A stretch of DNA of 21,782 bases from positions 1 through 21,782 of the forward strand of contig CANTFK010000821.1 of assembly GCA_947646735.1 (NCBI GenBank), read 5' to 3'. Under the pieces are notes generated by a model, which had not been told where the DNA came from, ran no database searches, and was given only the letters and a program-made list of their open reading frames with translations. This document shows positions 8,196 through 18,078 of this stretch, piece after piece (position 1 is the first letter of the stretch; every line of letters starts with the position of its first letter). The stretch is from Peronospora farinosa. Its lineage: Eukaryota > Oomycota > Peronosporomycetes > Peronosporales > Peronosporaceae. A program made the translations under genes and the position numbers.

Positions 8196-9980
8196 TCACA
8201 CACTCGTTGGATGCATAGCCTCGCTTTCCCATCGCAGCATACCAAACATCGCCTCGTTCGCCAACTGGTTCAGCACCTTGTCGTCCTTCTCACCCTTGAC
8301 ATCATAGTAGCCAAGGAAGTGCGCCTTCCACTGAGACGCCTCGTTCTCGCCACCGATAAACATCCATCCTTGGCATTCCTCGCCACGAGTGCAGTTCTCA
8401 GCAGCCTCGGTCTGGACGGAAATGGATTTTAGTCCAATGTAGTAGTCATCACCATCACGCAGTCGGAACGCCACCGAGATGAACTCTCGATCCGACATGT
8501 CAGATGCAACGGAGGCGATGCGATGCACCACCACAATATCGTCAGTCACCTTCTGCAAAATGCGAAGCTGCTTCACGTCCGGGTAAATACGTTTGCATTT
8601 CTCTGGAGACGTGATGATCTCCCACGACGCATCAGCAACCTCACGGATATTCTTGTCACTAATCGAACGAACAGCTCGGAAGTTCAGACACGTGCTCGCA
8701 GCCCACAATTCCGTCTTCCATCCCATCGCATAACACACATTCGTCTTCGAGTTTACAGACGGACCGAACGTCTTCAGCTCATTGTACGCGTGACGCACAG
8801 CCTCGTGACACAAATTCAGGTCTACCACCAGTGTCGGACCCTTCAGAGGGTTCATCTGGTCGCTGATCCACATCGGAACACCAGCGATCTTCTTGCGGTC
8901 CACGTCACGGCAGTCGCTCGGCAACGCATTCAGACCGTATTGGATCATGCGAGCAAAGTTCTCGTGCTGTAGCAACTGCTCTTTCAACTTGTTGTTGTCC
9001 TTGCGCAAAGTCTGCACTGTCGCCATCTGCTTCTCGTACGCCTCCGTCAACGCCTGCTCGCTCATACCGGCCATCTGAGAGCACTGCTCCGTCAGATCAC
9101 CACCGATGATACGAATTTGTTCCTTCAATTCTGCAATACGGTCGCGCAAGAAACTCTCCTCGTCCTTCTGCTTTTTGCGCCGGCGACGTGATGCGTAACG
9201 AACCTGCTGTCGACGGCGCTCCTTCTTTTTCTGAGCGTCGTCCTCCCCCATGCCGTCCTCGTCACTGCTCCCGTCATTATTGCTCGACGTCGCCAACGCA
9301 CGTGAGCTGCTGTTTGAAGATTTGGACGTCGTCGAAGTGGGGACAATTGCACTAGGAGCGACAGCAGCCTGTCGGGGCACAGCAGAAACAGGCGCTGGAA
9401 TACTGATACCGAGACCTCCAAGGTTAGACGACACTACCGGCGTGCCCATATTGGGTTGCTGGTGAATACCGACGCCCATACGTCCACCAACTCCGACGCC
9501 ATTGGGAGACATCTGATTCATGTGCATGGAGCCACGCATGCCATTCTGCTGCATAGGCGGTGCTTGACTTGTTATGGGAATTCCTTGGGTCCGTCCCGAT
9601 TGTAGACTAGATGCCTGCGGATGCTGTGGCATGAGCTGCTGGTCGTAAACATGGTTAGGCATCTGACCGAGATGCTGTTGCTGCTGGAATCCCACGGAAT
9701 CTCCTAGCGTGTTCATGAGGTCGTCCAGGTCGTCCACTCCGTGCTGAACCATAAGTCCGCCTAGATTCTGCATACCTCCCGCACGGGTCTCTGGGTGTTG
9801 TTGGTGCATCATGTGGCCGCCAACGGCTGAGGGCTGATGGTACATGCTATTGCTCATGGGCAAAGGGTCGAACATCATATCCTGCAAATTATAATGCTGC
9901 TGCATTCCTGGCTGCATCGTATGCTGCTGGTGCTGGGGAATGTCACCCGGCATACCATACGGGACACTGCGCTGGTCCAT
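8196..9980 (-). CDS. bZIP transcription factor with C-terminal START-like domain (paralogue 2)
   Basis: A 594-residue intronless paralogue of the preceding gene, in the same orientation. Residues from about 98 to 590 are identical to paralogue 1 except Arg149 in place of Gly (in MRGSMHMN) and the closing PTSV in place of PLSV. The first about 97 residues differ: they are Gln/His/Met/Gly-rich, share only MDQ, the core QDMMFDPLPM (33-42) and an acidic patch (VDDLDDLMNTLGD, about 82-94), and lack the poly-Gln run. The basic region (about 252-275) has Val260 at the usual Asn site and Arg at the usual Ser site; a coiled coil follows to about 345. The shared C-terminal domain has aromatic and hydrophobic spacing like START-type folds (TELWAASTCLNFR, ASWEIITSPEK), which is inference. 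The two proteins could form homo- and heterodimers through the identical zippers, differing mainly in their activation regions. Confidence 0.87.
   Translation of the reverse strand: MDQRSVPYGMPGDIPQHQQHTMQPGMQQHYNLQDMMFDPLPMSNSMYHQPSAVGGHMMHQQHPETRAGGMQNLGGLMVQHGVDDLDDLMNTLGDSVGFQQQQHLGQMPNHVYDQQLMPQHPQASSLQSGRTQGIPITSQAPPMQQNGMRGSMHMNQMSPNGVGVGGRMGVGIHQQPNMGTPVVSSNLGGLGISIPAPVSAVPRQAAVAPSAIVPTSTTSKSSNSSSRALATSSNNDGSSDEDGMGEDDAQKKKERRRQQVRYASRRRRKKQKDEESFLRDRIAELKEQIRIIGGDLTEQCSQMAGMSEQALTEAYEKQMATVQTLRKDNNKLKEQLLQHENFARMIQYGLNALPSDCRDVDRKKIAGVPMWISDQMNPLKGPTLVVDLNLCHEAVRHAYNELKTFGPSVNSKTNVCYAMGWKTELWAASTCLNFRAVRSISDKNIREVADASWEIITSPEKCKRIYPDVKQLRILQKVTDDIVVVHRIASVASDMSDREFISVAFRLRDGDDYYIGLKSISVQTEAAENCTRGEECQGWMFIGGENEASQWKAHFLGYYDVKGEKDDKVLNQLANEAMFGMLRWESEAMHPTSV
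8208..9688. repeat. 1481-bp direct repeat, copy 2 (within bZIP 2)
   Basis: Partner of 5298-6778, offset 2910, one substitution seen (9535). Both copies are in the same orientation, so recombination between them could delete or amplify the intervening spacer and one gene. Confidence 0.9.
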
Positions 9981-10846
9981 ATGCTTCAGAAAGGAGGTAC
10001 GCGCGGGAGAGGGTTATTTAGGGTGATGCACGTTCGACGGAGCAATTCATTCAGGAGCGCTCCCTCCCCCCTCGGGCCAATCAAGTGGTATGCCATTACT
10101 GATGTCCCACCCAAGTCATGAATGGCTTATTTCAAGCTGGCTCTTTCATTTGTCTCGGTTTATAAAGCTGCTGAGCTGCTGTTGCTGTAAAGCAACTGTG
10201 TCGTGGCTGCGACTTGTATATTATTTAGATACTCATTAAACTCGACCTTGTGGGGCTTCTGTATGGCATGAATCTTGTTGTGGCTATACAAGAAACATTA
10301 CACCTGACTAATCATACAGTACACTCGATACTTTCTTGCCACTAAGGCCATAGCTCAGCGTTAAAGGCTGTGAAGGAAGTAACCATCGTATTCAACAAAC
10401 AAGAAAAGCCGATTTACTTCTCACTTCAACCACACGATTTTATACTGTCGGTAAGCAAGACTTGGTCGAAAGAACTCGAAAGAACCAAAAAGCCTTTCTG
10501 GCATTGACTTTCAAACCGCTTTCTCCAAAACAAAATTACTTGCTGGTCAATCAGACGCGGCGTGCGAATCTTTGATTCGAATAACGTCACTCTGATGATA
10601 AAGTTGTACGATAGAAATTTAAGCGTTTTGGTATGGGAGTTCTTCAATTGCTTATCTTTCTAAGGACGGACTCTACCGAGATACTTGATAATGTAAACCA
10701 TTAATGCTAGCCATATAGTATGCGGATTTACAGCAATTGCATACTCTTTATAGAATAAAACCCACATAATTACCGTGCTTTGTGCTTTAAAAATACCCGT
10801 CTAAGTTGATTATCTGTCAACCCCAGGCTTCAACTGAGCACAGACG
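9981..10846. other. Divergent promoter region between bZIP 2 and the NRPS-like gene
   Basis: These 866 bp separate two divergently transcribed genes and should contain both promoters. The left 120 bp is GC-richer; the rest is AT-rich. A small perfect stem (CGAATC-TTT-GATTCG) lies near 10566-10580. I find no clear oomycete initiator for either gene, and no gene or RNA in the spacer. Confidence 0.5.
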
Positions 10847-13800
10847 ATGGCACCGCAAGTGACCGCGACGTGTTTTCAAGAGGTGGAGACGGCATCTCTG
10901 CGCATGCTCGTGCTACCACACGCAGGCGGTATGTCACGTACGCTGGCACTTGAGTGGGGCAAGAGTTTTCGCGCTGCAGGTCTGGCTGTGGACCTGTGGG
11001 GCGTAGACTGGACATGGTCATTGGCAGATGACGTCGCGGAGGATACTGCCGCTCTCTCGCTGGAGCTTGTGACTGCCATATGCAAGAAACTGAGCATTGG
11101 TTTCTTTAGCAAGCCGTTTGTTCTGATAGGTCATAGTCTCGGCGCGTTGGTGGCATTGGCCTTGACGCACTTCCTAGAGCAGCAAACGTTCTCGACTCCT
11201 CGCCACGTATTCTTCTCGGGGGCTGCAGGTCCTGATATGTGGAAGCTGTACGACATGGGTGTGTTGCAGGGAGATGCAAAACTGCTGGAGTTGCTGGACC
11301 AGTGGGGAGGCACGGACAAGGGTCTGCTGGAGATTCCAGAGCAGAAACAAAAGTTGTTGAAAGATCTGCGTGCCGATTTGATACTGCACAATGGCGTCGT
11401 GCATTGGCTCAAAAAGCAGAAGGGGCTGAAGATTTGTTCCGATGTGACGGTGTTTGGTGGATCAGAAGATGCAGCGGCTCCAGTGGACTCGTTACCCAAG
11501 TGGAAGGAAGTCTGCGCTGAGGACAGGGAATTCAATGTAAAGCTGTTTCCAGGTGGACACTTTTACTTGACGAGTGCTGAGAGTCAGGAGGTTTTTGCGA
11601 AAGCTTTTATTGCCAAACTGGAGGTTGTGTCTGCAATTGTCGTGACGGAGTCGCGTGCTTTGATCAACGGGTTAAACTCGAAGGTTGGGTTATATCCGTC
11701 GAAAAAGTGCCTGCACGACATATTCGCGGAGGCTGTTAAGCGGACTCCCAACACAATTGCTTTGCACTACGAGGGCAAAACGTTGACGTTCCGTGAAGTG
11801 GACGAGCAAAGTGAACGACTCGCTGATTACCTGTATCACGCTGGTGTGCGTCCTAACTGCATCTCAGGCATCTTCATGGAGCACTGCATTGAGTTTGTGA
11901 TAGCTTATATCGCTGCACTGAAGGCTGGTGGCGCGTACATGCCGCTAGAAATTGTTTATCCTCCTGATCTTCTTGAACGCGTCATGGAAGAGTCCAAGCC
12001 AACTGTCGTGCTGACTAAGAAGAAGTTCCGCAGCCGCCTACCAGCCTGGCAACAAGCACTTGAGCTGGACAATGGTTGGCTCGATGCTTTAGCTCAGAAA
12101 AGTATTCCTGCCATGCCTGCAGGTCGCACGCGCACCCACCCGGATGATCTGGCATACGTAGTCATGTCGTCAGGAACCACAGGCATACCAAAAGGTATAT
12201 GCTGTCCTCATCGTGGTGCTGTGCATTCGTACCATTGGCGTCTTACCCATTGTCCGTACAAAGAAGACGACCGTGTCGCATGCCATGTCTTTTTTGTTTG
12301 GGAGCTGCTACGACCAATGCTTGGAAACCGACCGTTGTACATCATCCCAGACAATGCAATTTACGATCCCGTCAAGTTGGTCGATTACCTTGACACTCAT
12401 GATATCACTCGCATCCTCTTCACGCCGTCACTCCTGCAATTAGTTCTTGATACGTGCTCGAGGGACGAACTACTGCTGAAGCTTTCAAAGCTGCGGCTGG
12501 TGTGGCTTTGTGGTGAAGTTGTTACATTGGCGCTGCGTGATCGCTTCGTTCGTCTCTTTCCCAAGTGTGAGCTGCAGAACCTTTACAGTGTATCGGAGTG
12601 TCATGACGTGAGTGCGGTGGATCTTGCCGCAATGACCGACTATGACAACTCGCTATCTACAAAGTATACTTCTTGCGGCAAAGTCATGCCAAATGTGAAA
12701 GCGTATGTGCTAGATGACGATTACAAGTCTGTTTCTGTCGGCGTACCTGGAGAGCTCTATATTGGTGGACCCTGTTTGGCCATCGGATATCTTAACCGCC
12801 CGGAGCAGACAGCAGAGCGCTTCCTTAAGCACGTCGTGCCAGGAGAGACTGTCTATAGGACAGGTGATCGTGCACGTTTCTTGCCAAATGGCCACCTCGA
12901 ACTTATTGGGCGCTGCGACTTCATGGTGAAGATTCGCGGGTACAGTGTTGTATTGGGTGCTGTCGAGTCAGCTTTAGCTCAGCACTCTTTAGTGTCCTCA
13001 TCGGTGGTGCTCACGGAAGGAGACGAGGGTGAGGACAAGCGTTTAGTCGCCTATATCGTACCAGAAGACTGGGAAAAGGTGCCGAGTGCATCAAATCTTC
13101 GCAAGTTCTTGAAGGGAAAGCTTCCGCACTACGCGATCCCATCCATATTTGTAAGGCTTGATGCGCTTCCAATTAACAGTGCAAGCGGCAAGCTGGATCG
13201 TAAGAAGATGCCGTCGGTCGAGGAGGCCAAGAAGTTGCGCAACGAATCGATTGATTTGTCAGTGGATTTAAAGAACCTGCCGCAGACCGATACCGAGAGG
13301 AAACTTGCATCCATCTGGTCCGAGCTTCTCCGTCTCGAAAACGACAACGTGCTGCATCGTGAAGCAAGCTTTTTCGATGTGGGTGGCCACAGTTTGCTTT
13401 CGACACGATTGGTTTCAAGTATCCGCGACACGTTTGGCGTTCAGCTGACACTGGCAGACATTTTGTCTTCGCCGAAGCTGTGTGCTATCGCATCGCAAAT
13501 TGACCAGTTCCTTAGCGGCCCCAGCGAATGCAACACTTCAGTGGACAACAAAAGGACGGAGAAAAAAGTGGTTCTGCCGTTAGAAGCGGTCTTGGATGCA
13601 TCGATATACCCTGCTGCCACCCGTAAGGCTGGTTACAGTCGTTATCGCGTGGAAATGGTGGGATTGCCTCCACGCAACCTTTTCCTGACAGGAGCGACTG
13701 GATTCCTAGGTACTCATCTGCTGCATGCTCTGCTGAAGTATTCGACAAGCATCATCTTTTGCTTGGTCCGTGCTGCTGATGAGGACGCGGCAATGGATCG

Positions 13801-14809
13801 CATTAAGAAAGCACTGAAGGAGTTTGCACTTTTCGAGGAAGCACAAAAGTTTCATCTAGAGGACCGAGTAGTTCCTGTTCCGGGCAACCTCGCGCAACCG
13901 CTTCTAGGTCTGGACGCCGACACGTTCAAGATGCTGGCGACTGAGATCGACGCGATTCTGCATAACGGCGCAGAAGTTAACTTGGTGAAGCCATACTCCG
14001 CCATGAAGAGCGTCAACGTATTGGGCACGCAAGAAGTGTTGCGTCTTGCAGTGACCAACGGGTTGGCGAAGACACGCGTGAAGCCCGTTCACTATATCTC
14101 AACGAATGGAGTTTTCCCATCGGCGCTGGCCGCACCCAAGTTTTTGGAGAACGCTAACTTGACCGAGCTGTCTGATCAACTCGACAACGGCTACGCACAA
14201 AGCAAGTGGGTATCCGAGCAAATGTGTCACGAGGCTGCTCATCGTGGCCTCCCAGTCTCGATTCTGCGTCCCGGCAACATGGCTCCGTCCTCTCTCGTAG
14301 GCCAATGGAACACCAGCGACTTCATCTACTTGCTGCTCAAGGGCTGCGTGAGTCTTGGTGCCGTGCCCGATCGGTCTGACTGGTATTTCGACATGACTCC
14401 AGTAGATTATGCAGCGCGTGCCATCGTACACTTTGCTGCTCTTCGGCCAGTAGAGGCGCTTGGCCAGACACTGCACATCCAGAACCCGTCGCTGCCTGTG
14501 AAGAGCGACGTATTCTTTTCGATTTTCACGGCTGCAATGGCTAGCAAGAAGTTGTCAGTGATGGAATACTCGAAATGGAAGACGAGTCTGCAACAAAGTG
14601 CTGCCAAGAAGGACGCGTCACTCGAGCTACAGAAATTGGCAGCAGGCATTGATTCGTTCGAAATGTACTTTCAGAGCAACAAGGTTTTCGACTCGACAAT
14701 CTCAGCCGAATTGCTACAAGCTCGAGACATTTTCTGTCCCATCATCAATCAGCAGCTGCTGACCACGTACACTGCCATGTGGGTGAGCTCGTCAAAACAT
14801 AACAATTAA
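10847..14809 (+). CDS. NRPS-like enzyme: thioesterase-adenylation-carrier-reductase
   Basis: A single-exon, 1320-residue, single-module enzyme. An N-terminal alpha/beta-hydrolase of the type II thioesterase kind (about 18-258) keeps GHSLG with Ser97, Asp208 (GGSEDAA) and His238 (PGGHFYL). The adenylation domain (about 288-790) shows SSGTTGIPKG (441-450), NLYSVSE (578-584), YRTGD (670-674) and the catalytic Lys782 (SASGKLDRKK). A carrier domain has GGHSL with the phosphopantetheine Ser849. A Lys2-type reductase (about 942-1320) has GATGFLG (949-955) and the YxxxK pair Tyr1116/Lys1120. By family logic it activates a carboxylic acid with ATP, loads it as a thioester and releases it as aldehyde or alcohol using NADPH. 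There is no condensation domain, so no peptide bond is expected. In the A4 motif (HVFFVWE, 480-486) the Asp that contacts the alpha-amino group is Val481, so the substrate may not be an alpha-amino acid. It resembles aminoadipate reductase in its last three domains but differs in the fused N-terminal thioesterase. Confidence 0.9.
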   Translation: MAPQVTATCFQEVETASLRMLVLPHAGGMSRTLALEWGKSFRAAGLAVDLWGVDWTWSLADDVAEDTAALSLELVTAICKKLSIGFFSKPFVLIGHSLGALVALALTHFLEQQTFSTPRHVFFSGAAGPDMWKLYDMGVLQGDAKLLELLDQWGGTDKGLLEIPEQKQKLLKDLRADLILHNGVVHWLKKQKGLKICSDVTVFGGSEDAAAPVDSLPKWKEVCAEDREFNVKLFPGGHFYLTSAESQEVFAKAFIAKLEVVSAIVVTESRALINGLNSKVGLYPSKKCLHDIFAEAVKRTPNTIALHYEGKTLTFREVDEQSERLADYLYHAGVRPNCISGIFMEHCIEFVIAYIAALKAGGAYMPLEIVYPPDLLERVMEESKPTVVLTKKKFRSRLPAWQQALELDNGWLDALAQKSIPAMPAGRTRTHPDDLAYVVMSSGTTGIPKGICCPHRGAVHSYHWRLTHCPYKEDDRVACHVFFVWELLRPMLGNRPLYIIPDNAIYDPVKLVDYLDTHDITRILFTPSLLQLVLDTCSRDELLLKLSKLRLVWLCGEVVTLALRDRFVRLFPKCELQNLYSVSECHDVSAVDLAAMTDYDNSLSTKYTSCGKVMPNVKAYVLDDDYKSVSVGVPGELYIGGPCLAIGYLNRPEQTAERFLKHVVPGETVYRTGDRARFLPNGHLELIGRCDFMVKIRGYSVVLGAVESALAQHSLVSSSVVLTEGDEGEDKRLVAYIVPEDWEKVPSASNLRKFLKGKLPHYAIPSIFVRLDALPINSASGKLDRKKMPSVEEAKKLRNESIDLSVDLKNLPQTDTERKLASIWSELLRLENDNVLHREASFFDVGGHSLLSTRLVSSIRDTFGVQLTLADILSSPKLCAIASQIDQFLSGPSECNTSVDNKRTEKKVVLPLEAVLDASIYPAATRKAGYSRYRVEMVGLPPRNLFLTGATGFLGTHLLHALLKYSTSIIFCLVRAADEDAAMDRIKKALKEFALFEEAQKFHLEDRVVPVPGNLAQPLLGLDADTFKMLATEIDAILHNGAEVNLVKPYSAMKSVNVLGTQEVLRLAVTNGLAKTRVKPVHYISTNGVFPSALAAPKFLENANLTELSDQLDNGYAQSKWVSEQMCHEAAHRGLPVSILRPGNMAPSSLVGQWNTSDFIYLLLKGCVSLGAVPDRSDWYFDMTPVDYAARAIVHFAALRPVEALGQTLHIQNPSLPVKSDVFFSIFTAAMASKKLSVMEYSKWKTSLQQSAAKKDASLELQKLAAGIDSFEMYFQSNKVFDSTISAELLQARDIFCPIINQQLLTTYTAMWVSSSKHNN

Positions 14810-14932
14810 CTTTGAAATGAATGTTTCTGTTATCACACCAATTAACACACAATAACGTTTGAGCTCTAACAAGATATTTAAGTTGAAGTCTTTGCTACTT
14901 CAACCACGAGCTCCGACTAATCGTTGCGCGTG

Positions 14933-14942
14933 TCATTCCGCA
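14933..14942 (+). promoter_or_regulatory. Oomycete initiator-like motif before the MCC gene
   Basis: TCATTCCGCA matches the TCATTYYNCA core of the oomycete initiator. It lies 26-35 bp upstream of the ATG at 14969, a typical distance. The spacer from the NRPS-like stop codon to this ATG is only 159 bp, so the promoter has to be in this short region. Confidence 0.5.
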
Positions 14943-14968
14943 GCTCACCGTGCTCCCACATCGGCGTC

Positions 14969-17216
14969 ATGCTCCATTTCCGCCATCTCCAGCCATCCCT
15001 TTTTCGCCGCTCTGCGTCGCTACGCTCGCTGTCGACGTCACCTCGCAGCTTTCGCAAGATTCTTGTGGCTAATCGCGGAGAAATCGCTTTACGCGTCTTG
15101 CGCTCGGCCCAGAAGCTCAACATCGAGACTGTCGCTGTCTATAGCGACGCTGACGCCAACTCACAGCATGTAAAGATGGCTACAGAAGCCTATCGACTGG
15201 GCCCTGCAGCAGCCAGCGAGAGTTACTTGAACTTCCCTAAAATCCTGGAGATCTGCCGTCTCTCGGAGGCTGAGGCGGTGCATCCAGGCTATGGCTTCCT
15301 ATCGGAAAACGCGGCATTTGCTCGGGCTTGCCAAGAGGCTGGCATTGAGTTCATTGGACCTTCGGTCAAAGCTATTGAAGACATGGGCTCTAAGAGCGCA
15401 TCCAAGGACATTATGATCAAGGCCGGCGTGCCGGTCACCCCTGGATATCACGGAGACGACCAGAGCTTCGCAACATTACAAAGAGAAGCTAGGAAGATTG
15501 GATACCCAGTGCTTATCAAAGCAGTGCTGGGAGGTGGAGGCAAAGGCATGAGAATCGTCGATGAAGACAAGGAACTGCAAGAAGCTCTGGATGCTTGTGT
15601 AAGAGAGGGACAAGCTTCTTTTGGAGACGGGCGCGTCTTGATTGAAAAGTATCTGAAGAAACCAAGACATGTGGAGCTTCAGATCTTTGGTGATAAGCAT
15701 GGAAATGTTATTCATCTCTTTGAGAGAGACTGCAGTGTGCAACGTCGACATCAGAAAGTATTGGAAGAAGCTCCGGCTGTAAGTGCAAGGGCTTGTGGAG
15801 AGGATGTAGCAACGTGGTGCTGACTGATATAATGTTACTGTGACTTTCTAGCCTAACATGTCCGAGGCGCTGCGCAAGAAAATGGGAGATGCAGCTGTAG
15901 CTGCAGCAATGGCTGTGGGCTACGTTGGTGCTGGCACGGTAGAATTCCTTTTAGACGAGGACGAGTCGTTCTATTTCATGGAGATGAATACGCGTCTACA
16001 AGTGGAACACCCGGTCACTGAAATGATCACAAAGCAAGATTTGGTGGAGCTGCAATTGAAGGTTGCCGCAGGCCAAAAGCTTCCGATCCGTCAGGAGGAC
16101 CTGAGCATTCACGGACACGCTCTTGAGGCCCGCATCTACGCTGAAAACCCGTACAAGTACGTTTCCAGCTCCTTTGCTACCTACCTAGGTTTTTAATTGC
16201 TCTAACCAAATACCTGCAGTGACTTTCTTCCTGGGAGTGGGACGCTGCAGCATCTCCGCTTGCCATACACATCACAAGACGTCCGCGTGGATACTGGCAT
16301 CGTAGAAGGTGACGAAGTGTCAATTTTCTACGACCCAATGATCGCCAAGCTGATTGTGCACGGTGAAAACCGCCAGGCAGCACTGGATAAGATGATTAAA
16401 GCGCTGCACGAGTACCAGATCGTGGGCCTTCCCACAAACATCGAGTTTGTGACTCGCACAGTCGACCACGCCACATTCCGCAAAGGTGCTGTTGATACGA
16501 GTTTTCTTAACAAGTTTGGTGACGAGGTTCTTGGCTCGTTGGGAGCGTACCCTCCTTATGCCAAGGCGCTTGGGGCTGTGAGTTTGCTGCTGCTGGAGCA
16601 AGGTATATACCTGCCTGCTGGGAACCATAATGGCGAACTCCAGTCTCCTTGGTTGGACGATTCCCTTTCACACTTCCGTTCATTAGAAACGCTAGAAAGG
16701 AAATTTCATCTAAGCCACGACGACGAGAAAGCTTTGGTGACTGTCAAATGTTTATCGAAGACAACCTACGAAGTTTTAATGAATAACAATGGTGCTCGAG
16801 AGAGCCTCTCGGTTAGTGGTGCGATCGACAAGAACGGCGACTTTAAGATCCGAGTGAACAATCGCACATATAAGGGAACAGCTGTGGTTCACAACCACGA
16901 CCTACACCTCTTTTGCAATGACAACAGCCTGCGCTACGAATACAAGTTCCACATCCCGCTGCCGACTTTTGAACCAGCAGAAGGAAGCTCGGATTCTTCT
17001 GCACACAGCAAGATCGTGGCGCCGATGCCAGGCAAGATCATTAAGGTGTTGGTGAAAAACGGCGACAAGATCACGGCGGACCAACCCCTCGTGATTATGG
17101 AGGCCATGAAGATGGAGCATGTGATCCGGGCACCAACAGATGGTAAAGTGCAGGAACTATTGTGCGAGATGGACGACTTTGTAACAGATGGTTACGTGCT
17201 CGTCAAACTCGAGTAG
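14969..17216 (+). CDS. MCCC1: 3-methylcrotonyl-CoA carboxylase, biotin-carrying (alpha) subunit, mitochondrial
   Basis: Carboxylates its own biotin with ATP and bicarbonate for transfer to 3-methylcrotonyl-CoA by the beta subunit, in leucine breakdown in mitochondria. Three exons fit: 14969-15778, 15852-16156 and 16220-17216; the GT-AG introns are 73 and 63 nt. The protein is 703 residues. The first ~27 residues are Arg/Ser/Leu-rich with no acidic residue, a likely mitochondrial transit peptide. Biotin carboxylase motifs follow: ANRGEIA (34-40), [10 protein letters not shown] (105-114), ATP-grasp GGGGKGMR (188-195), and [14 protein letters not shown] (314-327). Joining exons 2 and 3 restores ENPYNDFLPG. 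The C-terminal biotinyl domain has EAMKMEH with the biotin Lys at about 669; MEH after that Lys favours MCC over propionyl-CoA carboxylase (usually MQN). The carboxyltransferase subunit is not in this window. Confidence 0.92.
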
Positions 17217-18078
17217 CTAGGATTCGAATGCCTCGAAGGTTAAGAGTCGCTTTGGAGATGCTATCGTGTGCATCATAGTTGCTCATGAGTAGTTCGCTAC
17301 TTAAAGCGGCTACTCCCTACGACAGCACGGCTGCGTTGTTCCAAATACCTTACGGTCTTTTGACTATCACATGCTGGATAAAGCGTAATGAGATACTAAA
17401 CTGGCATTTAAAGATACTCCAGTCAAGTAGGCAGCAGTTTTTAGTCGGACTAGCATGCACTTGCTCCTGCTGATGCAAACCCTCTGTTATCGCTGGTAGC
17501 GTGGTTGCTCTGCTTGTGTGTCTCTGAAAACTGATGAATGAATGACTGGCTTTTTCTAGAAAATAACAAATGCGCTTCGTAATTTTGAAAACGTCATCAT
17601 AACAGCACAATGTACTGTTTCGTTGTGACGTTGTCATTTATGTAACACTGTCTCGAATGGGCAGTAAACAATAAGGCCTTGACGCAGCCAAAGGTCCCTG
17701 TTGCTAGGAAATAACGCTAAACTCCATACGTGCACAGGCTCGATTCCACCCCACGAGCCGCTCACGTCTGACATCGCATGTACGTGTGTACGGCAGTTCC
17801 CTCGTCAAACTTCGAGGTGACGACGATCTCAATGCTACTAGCGAGAAAGAAGCGACAGAAGAACCCTGTGGTACGTCTCCGAACCTCAACGAGCACTACC
17901 GTCGTTTTAACCGTCGAGTGCTTCCGTTCGTCGGAAATGTTGCAAGTGTTGTTGCCTGGTGAATAATGGCAATGCGAATGAGCTGCAGGCGGATTTATGA
18001 GTTTCTTGCGCCTACTTCAGAGAATTGTTTGCCCGTAAACACTCTGATTTGCTCGCAACCTACGTTTGCTGCAGCAAA

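Noticed and set aside
10345..10380. tRNA-like A-box (TAGCTCAGCG)
   Set aside because: No B-box or acceptor-stem partner follows at the right distance.
14924..14968. Upstream in-frame start of the MCC gene at 14924
   Set aside because: The first codon there is TTG, and the segment overlaps the initiator-like motif; ATG at 14969 gives a good transit peptide.
14810..14968. Possible functional link between the NRPS-like and MCC genes because of the short spacer
   Set aside because: Oomycete genes are often closely spaced; MCC has its own initiator-like motif and a well-known housekeeping role.
17218..17245. TTCGAAT core resembling a tRNA T-loop
   Set aside because: The flanks do not form a five-base T stem and no A-box is nearby; the core is just a short palindrome.
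17585..17632. Imperfect inverted repeat with AACGTCA...TGACGTT
   Set aside because: Matching arms are short and interrupted; weaker than the 18079-18159 hairpin and not distinguishable from chance by eye.
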